Positions 7,530 to 14,931 of a stretch of 27,929 bases of DNA are shown in pieces. The notes under the pieces were generated by a model, which was not told the origin of the DNA, searched no databases, and saw only the letters and a list, made by a program, of their open reading frames with translations. The DNA is taken from the NCBI GenBank assembly GCA_041675885.1, contig JBAYSY010000038.1:1-27929 (forward strand). The letters run 5' to 3'. The stretch comes from JBAYSY01 sp041675885 (lineage in GTDB: Bacteria; Pseudomonadota; Alphaproteobacteria; Rhodobacterales; Rhodobacteraceae). The first letter of the stretch is position 1; each line of letters opens with the position of its first letter. The position numbers were made by a program, and so were the translations under genes.

Positions 7530-10091
7530 ATGTCAGCGTTTCCCGACAGGGCGAGGGTGGTGATCGTCGGTCTCGGCGGCATCGTGGGCGCGTCGGTCGC
7601 CCATCATCTGATCGAGCGCGGCTGGGACGATATCGTCGGCATCGACAAGTCCGGCATCCCGACAGATATTGGCTCGACCGCGCATGCCTCGGACTTCTGC
7701 TATACGACCGCCCATGACTATCTGAGCACCTGGACCACGCTATATTCCATAGATTTCTACGAAAGGCTGGGTCATTACGCCCGGGTCGGCGGGCTTGAGG
7801 TCGCGCGGGCGGGTGACGACGCCCGCATGGCGGAACTGAAGCGCAAGGTGGGATCGGGCAAGGCGTTCGGCACGCGGGCGCGGATGATCGGCCCGGCCGA
7901 GGTCAAGGAGAAATTCCCGCTGATCGAGGAGGGCCAGATTCAGGGCGCGCTGTGGGATCCGGATGCGGGCCTTGTCGTGCCGCGCTCGCAGACCGTCGCG
8001 GGCAAACTGGTCGATCGGGGCACCGCCTCGGGCAAGCTGCGCGCCTTCGCCAACTGTCCGGCAACCGATCTGGTGATCGAGGGCGGGCGCATCCGTGGCG
8101 TCGTCACCCCGCGCGGCACCGTCATGGCCGATCTGGTGGTGGTCTGCGCCGGGCTGTGGGGGCGGCTGATCGCGGAGATGGCGGGCGAGGACCTGCCGGT
8201 CTATCCGGTCGATCACCCGCTGACCTTCTTCGGCCCCTACCCCGAATTCGAGAACACCGGCAAGGAAATCGGTTATCCCCTGCTGCGCGATCAGGGCAAT
8301 TCGGCCTATCTGCGCGATACGGGCGACCCGGCGACCACCGAGGGCGGGCAGATCGAATGGGGCTATTACTACGAGACCGATCCGCGCCTGTGCCACCCGC
8401 GCGACATCCTCGAAAAGGAATACGCCCGGCTGTCGCCCTCGCAGCGCGATCTGGAACTCGACGACGTGCTGACGCCGCTGGAGCGTGCGATCGAACTGAC
8501 CCCGGTCCTCGGAGAGCTGGGCTATAACGAAAGCCATTCCTTCAACGGGCTGTTGCAGGCCACCACCGACGGCGGGCCATCCATCGGTGAAAGCCAGAAA
8601 GTGCGCGGGCTGTGGTATGCGGTGGCGATCTGGGTGAAGGACGCGCCGGGCATGGCGAAACTGGTCGCCGACTGGATCACCGACGGGCGCACCGCCATCG
8701 ACCATGCCGGCATCGACTACGCCCGTTTCAATCCCTATGCGCTGGAAGAAGGGTTCATTCGGGCGCGCTGCACCGAAACGGCGATGAAGATCTACAACCC
8801 GCCGGTCCACCCGCGGGAACCCTTTGCCGGGGGCCGGGGCATCCGCCGTTCGCCCTTCCACGCGCGCGAGGTGGAACTGGGCGGGTATTTCATGGAACTG
8901 GGCGGATGGGAGCGCGCCCACGGCTATGCCGCGAACGAACACCTGCTTGAGAAATATGCCGATCGCGTGCCGCTGCGCGCGAACGAATGGGACAACCGGC
9001 ATTTCTGGCGGGTCTCGAATGCCGAACATCTGGAGATGACCGAGGATTGCGGCATCATCAACCTGTCGCATTTCCACATCACCGATATCGAGGGGCCGGA
9101 TCATGTCGCGCTGCTCGAATGGCTCTGCGCGGCGAAGATCGGCGGGGACGGCAATATCGGCAAGGGCATCTACACCCATTTCCTCGATGACGAGGGCATG
9201 GTGCGGGCCGATCTCACCGTGTTCCGCCTTGCCGACCGCTGCCGGCTGGTCAACGGCGCCGACGCCGGGCCGCGCGATCTGCACTATATGCGCCGCGTGG
9301 CGCAGGATCGCGGGCTCGACGTCACCGTCACCGACGTGACCGAAGCATATGTGACCATCGGCATCTGGGGTCCCAATGCCCGGGTGAACCTGCAAAAAGT
9401 GGTCGAGGATCCGGCCGGGCTGGAGCGTGACGCCTTCCCCTTCGCCGCGATCCGGCCGGTCCGCATCGCCGGGCGCGAGGTCACGGCCTTCCGCATCTCC
9501 TATGTCGGCGAACAGGGCTGGGAACTGCACATGGCTTATGAGGACGGCCTCGCCGTCTGGGACACGCTCCGCGGGGCGGGGGTGATCGCCGTCGGGGTCG
9601 AGACCTACGCCAACTCGCGCCGTCTGGAAAAAAGCCTGCGGCTTCAGAATGCCGATCTGCTGACCCATTACAACCTGCTGGAGGCCGACCTTGCCCGCCC
9701 GAAGGTCAAGGAGGCCGATTTCCGCGGCAAGGCGAAACATCTGGAATACCGCGCGCGCGACCATCAACCGGCGATGCTCTGCACGCTGGTGATGACCGAC
9801 AACATCGACAGCGCCGGGGTCGCCCGCTATCCGGTCGGCATCCTGCCGGTGCTCGACCCCGATACGGGCGAAACGCTGGTCGATGCGCTTGGCCGCCGCT
9901 CGTGGACCACCTCGATCGTCTATGGCCCGACCATCGGCCGCAACATCGCGCTGGCCTATCTGCCCCGCGACTGGTGCCGGGAGGGCCGGAAGCTCGCGGT
10001 CGAGTATTTCGGCGAGACCTATCCGGTCGAGGTCGCGGCGGTCGGATACCGCCCGCTTTACGATCCCGAGAACCTCAAGCCGCGAAGCTGA
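7530..10091 (+). CDS. FAD-dependent oxidoreductase with GcvT (aminomethyltransferase) domains; dimethylglycine/sarcosine dehydrogenase family
   Basis: 853 aa, the usual length for DMGDH/SDH-type fusions. The N terminus has the dinucleotide fold VVIVGLGGIVGASVAHHL (about residues 10-27). His52 in STAHASD sits where the flavin-linking His of DMGDH/sarcosine dehydrogenase is found, so covalent FAD is plausible. The DAO domain ends near KVRGLWYAVAIWVKDAPGMAKLVADW. A linker domain follows, then GcvT N- and C-terminal domains (about residue 430 to the end) that in relatives bind tetrahydrofolate and take up the methyl carbon as methylene-THF. The reaction class is oxidative demethylation of an N-methyl compound; the substrate is not evident. 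It is divergent from a GlxA regulator and upstream of haoA by 164 bp. Confidence 0.92.
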   Translation: MSAFPDRARVVIVGLGGIVGASVAHHLIERGWDDIVGIDKSGIPTDIGSTAHASDFCYTTAHDYLSTWTTLYSIDFYERLGHYARVGGLEVARAGDDARMAELKRKVGSGKAFGTRARMIGPAEVKEKFPLIEEGQIQGALWDPDAGLVVPRSQTVAGKLVDRGTASGKLRAFANCPATDLVIEGGRIRGVVTPRGTVMADLVVVCAGLWGRLIAEMAGEDLPVYPVDHPLTFFGPYPEFENTGKEIGYPLLRDQGNSAYLRDTGDPATTEGGQIEWGYYYETDPRLCHPRDILEKEYARLSPSQRDLELDDVLTPLERAIELTPVLGELGYNESHSFNGLLQATTDGGPSIGESQKVRGLWYAVAIWVKDAPGMAKLVADWITDGRTAIDHAGIDYARFNPYALEEGFIRARCTETAMKIYNPPVHPREPFAGGRGIRRSPFHAREVELGGYFMELGGWERAHGYAANEHLLEKYADRVPLRANEWDNRHFWRVSNAEHLEMTEDCGIINLSHFHITDIEGPDHVALLEWLCAAKIGGDGNIGKGIYTHFLDDEGMVRADLTVFRLADRCRLVNGADAGPRDLHYMRRVAQDRGLDVTVTDVTEAYVTIGIWGPNARVNLQKVVEDPAGLERDAFPFAAIRPVRIAGREVTAFRISYVGEQGWELHMAYEDGLAVWDTLRGAGVIAVGVETYANSRRLEKSLRLQNADLLTHYNLLEADLARPKVKEADFRGKAKHLEYRARDHQPAMLCTLVMTDNIDSAGVARYPVGILPVLDPDTGETLVDALGRRSWTTSIVYGPTIGRNIALAYLPRDWCREGRKLAVEYFGETYPVEVAAVGYRPLYDPENLKPRS

Positions 10092-10119
10092 CCGGGGCCC
10101 GTCCGCGCACCTGTCCTCT

Positions 10120-10157
10120 GACCGGCCCCCGAGGACCGGCCCCCGAGGACCGGCCCC
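10120..10157. repeat. 14-bp tandem repeat, 2.7 copies
   Basis: The unit GACCGGCCCCCGAG occurs at 10120-10133 and 10134-10147, with a partial third copy at 10148-10157. It lies between the flavoprotein stop (10091) and the haoA start (10256). It could affect readthrough or mRNA structure between the genes; no function is known. Confidence 0.85.
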
Positions 10158-10255
10158 ATGACTTGTGCGCGCTCCGGTCCTACGTCCGGCCTCCCCTTCG
10201 ACCCATACTGGCGGCGGAGGACTCCGCGAAAGCGGGCGAAGGGAGGATCGGAGAC

Positions 10256-11860
10256 ATGGAAGGGACGACGCGCGCATACAGGTTTCGCAGCACCCTTGCG
10301 GTTGCGGCGGCCGCACTCGGCCTTCTGGGCGGCCCGGCCTTGGCCCAGTCCTGGCCCACGGTGCCGGACGAGTTGTTCGAGGCGCTGGAGGTCGCGCCCG
10401 ACGCCCCCGCGAATGTGCTCTACGACGCCGTGGTGGCCCGCTATTACGACGAGGCGCAGGGCTACGGCCGGGGCCAGTTCGCCGAATTGTGGGAGCCGAT
10501 CGCCTTCTCGGTCTATATGGACCCCTCGCTTTACGAAGGGCGCGAACATCTGGATTTCGAGACCACGGCCGAGGATTGCGTGACCTGCCACGAAGGCGTC
10601 ACCCCCGGCTGGGTCCATGCGTGGGAACGCAGCCTGCACGCCGATATCGATGCGATCCGCGCGTTTCCGGCCGATGATTCCCGCGCCTACAAGCAGGAAC
10701 ATCTGGACGAGATCGAGACGAACCTGCGCAGCATGGGCCTTCTGGCCGAGGGCGAGGCGCTGACCCAGGTCGGCTGCGTTGACTGCCACATGGGCGTGGG
10801 CGTGGAATCGGGCAACCACATGACCGATCTTTACCTGCCCGACGGCGCCGCCTGCGGCCAGTGCCACGTGCGCCAGTTCGCCGAGCGCGAATCCGAACGC
10901 GACACCATCACATGGCCGCAGGACCAGTGGCCCGCCGGCCGGCCCAGCCACGCGCTTGCGATGATCGCCAATTACGAGACCGCGATCTGGGCCGGAATGG
11001 CCGAGCGCGAGGTGGCCGAGGGCTGCACCATGTGCCACACCACCCAGACCACCTGCAACCAGTGCCACACCCGGCACGAGTTCTCGGCCGCGCAGGCCCG
11101 CAAGCCCGAGATGTGCGCCAACTGCCACAACGGCGTCGATCACAACGAGTTCGAGAACTACATGATGTCGCGCCACGGGCTGATCTACCAGACCAACGGC
11201 GACCAGTGGGACTGGGAGGCGCCGCTGTCCGAAGCCTTCGCCTCGGCCGGTTACAACGCGCCCACCTGCCAGACCTGCCACATGGGTGTGAACGGTGAAT
11301 ACAGCCACAACATGGTGCAGGCGGTGCGCTGGGGCTTTGCGCCGATGCGCGAGATTGCCGACAACCTCGACCACCCGTGGTTCACCGAGCGGCGGGTTCT
11401 CTGGGTCGCCACCTGCACGCAGTGCCACACGCCCAGCTTTGCCGAATCCTACCTCGACATGATGGATCGCGGCACCATCCAGGGGCTGGAACTGGTCGAA
11501 CGGGCGGGCGCGGTGATGCAGGGGCTGCATGACGACGGGCTGCTGATCGGTCAGGCGACCAACCGGCCCGCGCCGCCCGCCCCCGATGTCGATGAGCCCG
11601 GCGCCTTCTTCAACGTGTTCTGGACCGAGGGCAACAACCCGACGGCCGCCGACTACCAGTATTCGCAGATGCGGTTCCAGCAGCTCATGCGGCACTTCAA
11701 GGGGCTGGCCCATGCCAACCCGGGCGGGTTCACCTATACCCACGGCTGGGCCGAACTGGTCGGATCGCTGGCCAGGATCCAGGACGAGAACACCCGCCTG
11801 CGCGAACGTCGCGCGCTGGAGGAACGGGTGCGCGCGCTGGAAGCCGCCTCGGCCGACTGA
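10256..11860 (+). CDS. haoA: Octaheme c-type cytochrome of the hydroxylamine oxidoreductase (HAO) family
   Basis: 534 aa with an N-terminal signal peptide (hydrophobic core about 13-28, likely cleavage after A-L-A at 30), so periplasmic. Eight CxxCH heme sites lie at 108-112, 174-178, 200-204, 257-261, 267-271, 287-291, 338-342 and 387-391, with the count, order and close pairing of hemes 4-6 typical of HAO. Heme 4 (CTMCH, 257) would be the P460-type catalytic site. Tyrosines at 467, 469 and 494 are candidates for the cross-linking Tyr that distinguishes oxidative HAO from reductive relatives. The C terminus is a short charged helix without a membrane anchor. Start at 10256 is preceded by GGGAGGATCGGAG. 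HAO oxidises hydroxylamine to NO or nitrite; relatives reduce nitrite or oxidise hydrazine. haoB follows. Confidence 0.92.
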   Translation: MEGTTRAYRFRSTLAVAAAALGLLGGPALAQSWPTVPDELFEALEVAPDAPANVLYDAVVARYYDEAQGYGRGQFAELWEPIAFSVYMDPSLYEGREHLDFETTAEDCVTCHEGVTPGWVHAWERSLHADIDAIRAFPADDSRAYKQEHLDEIETNLRSMGLLAEGEALTQVGCVDCHMGVGVESGNHMTDLYLPDGAACGQCHVRQFAERESERDTITWPQDQWPAGRPSHALAMIANYETAIWAGMAEREVAEGCTMCHTTQTTCNQCHTRHEFSAAQARKPEMCANCHNGVDHNEFENYMMSRHGLIYQTNGDQWDWEAPLSEAFASAGYNAPTCQTCHMGVNGEYSHNMVQAVRWGFAPMREIADNLDHPWFTERRVLWVATCTQCHTPSFAESYLDMMDRGTIQGLELVERAGAVMQGLHDDGLLIGQATNRPAPPAPDVDEPGAFFNVFWTEGNNPTAADYQYSQMRFQQLMRHFKGLAHANPGGFTYTHGWAELVGSLARIQDENTRLRERRALEERVRALEAASAD

Positions 11861-11919
11861 CGGCTGGAAACAAAGGGCCAGGGCGCAATGCACCAGCCCC
11901 CGCCCCGGCGCCGCCCGCT

Positions 11920-11933
11920 CCCCGGCGCCGGGG
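11920..11933. other. Perfect GC palindrome between haoA and haoB
   Basis: CCCCGGCGCCGGGG is a perfect 14-base palindrome in the 104-bp gap between haoA and haoB. As RNA it has no room for a loop unless the ends breathe, so it is a weak terminator or processing candidate. It has no T-tract. Confidence 0.4.
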
Positions 11934-11964
11934 CCACAACCGAAAGCCGGAAAGGAACGGTGCC

Positions 11965-13020
11965 ATGGCGGTTCAGGACCAGGACAGTTTCAGGCCGCAA
12001 CGGTCCTGGCTGGCGCGGCGCGGGCTGTTGCGTCCGGGGCTGGCTGCGGTCTTGCTTGCCACGCTGGCGGCGGTCGGGCTGACGCTCTGGCCCGGGGTGC
12101 GCCCGGCGCCGCCGCCCGCGCCGACCCATGAATACCGGCTGCTGGATGCCCCGCCCTCGGCCGCGGCGGTGACGCTGGCCGGGATGCTGGGGGAGCAGTT
12201 CGAGGCCCGCGCGCTGGAACTGCACGCCCCGGGTGATGGGTCCGGCGAGGTGGCGGTGCCCGCCCGCGCCGAGGCCGCCTTCGCCCCGGACGGCACCGCG
12301 TATCTTCTGGGCTGGCAGTCGCAGGGGCCGCAGCCGGTCCTGCGCCGCGACATCCGCCCGGAAGAGGAGTTGCGGCTGGTCGAGGCGCTGGCCCGCTACC
12401 TGCCCGAGGGCAGCACGATCCTGGCCATGCCGGAGCTTTCGCGCAGGCTGGCCGCTCTCGCCCCGGCGGCATGGCCGCTTGCGCCCGGGGCCGAACCGCT
12501 GGCCATTCCCGCGCCATGGCAGCGGCGCGGCGATGCGGCGGCGGCGGTCGAGGTCGCGCAATGGGGCGGCCCCGCCGCGCCCGGCATCACCGGCGAACGC
12601 CTGCCCGCCTTCATCGATGCGCTGCTGGCCGAGGATGTCCACGGCGCGGCGCGGCTGCGGGTGCTGGCCGGGGCGGGCGAAGCCTATGTGCTGGTGCATC
12701 TGGAGGATGCCTTCCAGCTTGGCCTGCTGCGCGAGGGACGCATGGACATGGCGCGCCGGACCTTCGCCGCCAGCACCTTTTCGCACGACCTCGCGCGCGA
12801 GGCGCGGGCCTGGGGGGCGGCGAACGATCATGCTGCCTGGGCCATCGACCGCAGCGGCGACGGGCGGTTGCGCGGCCAGTATCTGGCCGACAGCGCCGAG
12901 ACCGCGACCCTGATCGCGCAGCTTCTGCCCTTCAATACCAGCAGGCTGGATGCGGTGCCGGGGCTGCGGCTGGTCTGGCAGTCGGGCGGCTACTGGCTTT
13001 ACCGCATTGGCGATGTCTGA
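11965..13020 (+). CDS. haoB: HaoB-like membrane-anchored protein
   Basis: 351 aa. One hydrophobic segment at about 21-43 follows a basic N terminus, predicting an inner-membrane anchor with a ~300-residue periplasmic domain rich in Ala, Gly and Leu. No heme motif, metal cluster or catalytic motif is visible. The ATG at 11965 has GAAAGGAA upstream. Position directly after haoA, size and single-anchor layout match HaoB, the protein of unknown function that follows haoA in ammonia oxidisers and Methylococcus. Identity rests on position and general look more than on a firm motif. The domain ends LVWQSGGYWLYRIGDV. No cytochrome c554 or cM552 gene follows, unlike in Nitrosomonas. Confidence 0.78.
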   Translation: MAVQDQDSFRPQRSWLARRGLLRPGLAAVLLATLAAVGLTLWPGVRPAPPPAPTHEYRLLDAPPSAAAVTLAGMLGEQFEARALELHAPGDGSGEVAVPARAEAAFAPDGTAYLLGWQSQGPQPVLRRDIRPEEELRLVEALARYLPEGSTILAMPELSRRLAALAPAAWPLAPGAEPLAIPAPWQRRGDAAAAVEVAQWGGPAAPGITGERLPAFIDALLAEDVHGAARLRVLAGAGEAYVLVHLEDAFQLGLLREGRMDMARRTFAASTFSHDLAREARAWGAANDHAAWAIDRSGDGRLRGQYLADSAETATLIAQLLPFNTSRLDAVPGLRLVWQSGGYWLYRIGDV

Positions 13021-13208
13021 CTTGCGTGTCGGGAGGCACGGCTGCGAGGGGCGCAATCTTCGCCCGGACTCAAGGCGCGTCACGCGCCGCCGGGGCGGCC
13101 GCCCGCTCGTGTCACGCCGAAGGCGTGCCTTCGGCACGTCACGCCGGAGGCGTGCCTTCGGCACGACGGCGGCCGCTATCACGACGTTGCGGCACGTTCT
13201 GAGCGAGG
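13021..13208. repeat. Cluster of palindromes and a 27-bp tandem repeat after haoB
   Basis: Three nested structures are visible. GGCGCG-TCA-CGCGCC spans 13074-13088. Two tandem 27-bp units lie at 13111-13137 and 13138-13164, differing at one base; each folds as GCC(G)AAGGC / GCCTTCGGC hairpins. Outer arms at 13095-13111 and 13162-13176 (GCGGCCGCC... and ...GGCGGCCGC) can close over both units. The cluster could end the haoAB transcript, though no T-run follows, or be an extragenic palindromic repeat. Confidence 0.7.
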
Positions 13209-13282
13209 GGTATCCGGCACCATAAACTGCCAGACCACCACCGTTGCAGCGGCCCCCTCACGGTCGGCCGCTGCCCTCTGTT
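13209..13282. repeat. Hairpin-bearing repeat, copy B
   Basis: Second copy of the repeat at 155-217. The first 30 bases differ by one base from copy A. The central stem is GCAGCGGCC (13246-13254) and GGCCGCTGC (13266-13274), with an 11-base loop (13255-13265) absent from copy A. No transposase is next to this copy, which argues that it is either a solo IS end left behind or an independent intergenic repeat. Its left edge contains CCGGCACCA (13214-13222), the same 9-mer found in the putative mocR operator. Confidence 0.75.
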
Positions 13283-13362
13283 TCGCGATATATTCGCCTG
13301 CCGATCGACACGGCCAGCAAACATTGCCACCGTGTTTCCCCTGACCGGATGGCCGCAACAGC

Positions 13363-13431
13363 CCGGCACCATCGGAATCGCATTCTCCGGCACCACCAAA
13401 CAGGCATTTCATGCTAATCTTTTGGTGCCGG
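13363..13431. promoter_or_regulatory. Putative operator of the MocR-type regulator
   Basis: CCGGCACCA occurs at 13363-13371 and 13387-13395, and its exact inverse TGGTGCCGG at 13423-13431, where it runs into the ribosome site of mocR (GGAGGAGG, start at 13445). The inverted pair has 27 bases between arms and the direct pair a 24-base period. PdxR/MocR-type regulators often bind combined direct and inverted repeats in their own promoter. Autoregulation is inference; the repeats are seen. Confidence 0.5.
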
Positions 13432-13444
13432 AGGAGGCCAGCCA

Positions 13445-14929
13445 ATGCAAGTCGCCCTCACCATCGATTCCCGAAGCCCGCGAACCCTTCAGGAGCAGGT
13501 GTTCGACCAGATCCGCGAGATGATCCTTTCGGGCCGACTGAATGTCGGCGATCCGGTGCCCGGCTCGCGGATGCTGGCCGGGCAGCTGGGGGTGTCGCGC
13601 AATACCGTCACCATCGCCTACGACAAGCTGCTGGCCGAGGGCTACCTGGAGATCCGCCCCAATGTCGGCACCTTCGTCGCCCCGGATCTGCCGGACATGG
13701 CGCTGGGCCCCGGCCTGCCCGCCCCGCAGCGTATCGACCTGCCGCTGCGCCGGGCGCGCTCGACCATCCTCGACCGGCTGGGCGCGGATGAATTTCCGGT
13801 GCAGGCGGTGCGCAATCCGGCGGCGGCGCGGTTGCAGACCGACTTCTGGCTGGGGCGGATTGATCCGCGCCTGTTTCCGGTGGCCGAATGGCGCCGCCTT
13901 CTCGATGTCAAGCTGCGCCACGGGCGGGTGCCGATCTCGCAATATTCCGAACCCGCCGGGCTGGCCCCGCTGCGCCGCGCCATCGCCGATCATCTTGGTC
14001 CGGCGCGCGGCATCGCCTGCCAGCCCGAACAGATCGTCGTCACCGCCGGTTCCCAGGACGGGCTGATGCTGATCGCCCGCGCGCTGGCCGGGCATTGCCG
14101 CAGCTTTCTGCACGAAGACCCCGGCTATTCCGGCGCGATCCACCTGTTCGGCCGCTTCGGACTGGCCTGCCGCCCGGTGCCGGTGGACCGCGACGGGCTG
14201 GTGGTCGAGGCCCTGCCCGAGGAGCGGGCCGCGGTGCTCTACGTCACGCCCTCGCACCAGTTCCCCACCGGGGCCACGCTGTCGCTGCCCCGGCGGCTTC
14301 AGCTTCTGGAATGGGCCGAGCGCACCGACAGCCTGATCATCGAAGACGATTACGACGGCGATTTCCGCCATGACGGCGCACCGCTGACCGCGCTGCGCGG
14401 GATCGACCGCACGGGGCGGGTGCTCTACCTCGGCACCTTCTCGAAATCGCTCAGCCCGGCGCTGCGGCTGGGGTTCGTGCTGGGCAGCGCCCCCGCGGCG
14501 GCGGCACTGACGCGGTGGAAGCACCTGCTGTCGAACGGCCCGCCGTGGCACATGCAGGCGGTTCTGGCCGAGTTCATGGAAAGCGGCGCCTTCCAGCGCC
14601 ACCTGCGCCGCATCCGCACCACCTACCGCCAGCGCCGCGATGCGCTGATCGAGGCCATCGAGACGCATTTCCCCGGCTCCGGGATCATCGGCAGGCGCGG
14701 CGGGATGCATCTGGCCTGGCAACTGCCGGATCGCGGCTGCGCCCGCAACCTGTGCCGACGCGCGCTGATGCGCGGTATCGGCATCTACACCGCCGAGGAC
14801 GGCGGCGCCTGCCTTTCCCCCGGGAACCACCGGCATCGTGACCTGATCATGCTGGGCTATGCGGCGATCGACGAGGCGGCCATCCGTGCCGCCATCGCCG
14901 CGCTGGCCGAACTCGACGGAAGGGGGTGA
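13445..14929 (+). CDS. PdxR/MocR-family transcriptional regulator (GntR wHTH fused to aminotransferase-like domain)
   Basis: 494 aa. The GntR-type winged helix covers about residues 1-75 (TLQEQVFDQIREMILSG, then SRMLAGQLGVSRNTVTIAYDKL). A fold-type I aminotransferase-like domain follows, with the PLP lysine K334 in GTFSKSLSPALRLGF and the EDDYDGDFR motif. These proteins sense PLP or its adducts with amino compounds and control B6, GABA, taurine or other amine genes. The ATG at 13445 has a strong GGAGGAGG. The stop is only 2 bp before the ccmF ATG, so mocR and the ccm genes should share a transcript. That pairing is unusual and suggests the regulator governs cytochrome maturation or the neighbouring hao genes. 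Confidence 0.95.
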   Translation: MQVALTIDSRSPRTLQEQVFDQIREMILSGRLNVGDPVPGSRMLAGQLGVSRNTVTIAYDKLLAEGYLEIRPNVGTFVAPDLPDMALGPGLPAPQRIDLPLRRARSTILDRLGADEFPVQAVRNPAAARLQTDFWLGRIDPRLFPVAEWRRLLDVKLRHGRVPISQYSEPAGLAPLRRAIADHLGPARGIACQPEQIVVTAGSQDGLMLIARALAGHCRSFLHEDPGYSGAIHLFGRFGLACRPVPVDRDGLVVEALPEERAAVLYVTPSHQFPTGATLSLPRRLQLLEWAERTDSLIIEDDYDGDFRHDGAPLTALRGIDRTGRVLYLGTFSKSLSPALRLGFVLGSAPAAAALTRWKHLLSNGPPWHMQAVLAEFMESGAFQRHLRRIRTTYRQRRDALIEAIETHFPGSGIIGRRGGMHLAWQLPDRGCARNLCRRALMRGIGIYTAEDGGACLSPGNHRHRDLIMLGYAAIDEAAIRAAIAALAELDGRG

Positions 14930-14931
14930 AC

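Noticed and set aside
7740..10316. 858-codon open frame on the minus strand
   Set aside because: Antisense shadow of the GcvT flavoprotein; composition rich in Arg, His and Asp and no family resemblance, as expected from a GC-rich gene's complement.
13111..13164. CRISPR-like repeat pair
   Set aside because: Two adjacent units without spacers and no cas genes.
10058..13182. Long minus-strand frames opposite haoA and haoB
   Set aside because: Shadows; the plus strand has eight CxxCH sites, a signal peptide and ribosome sites.
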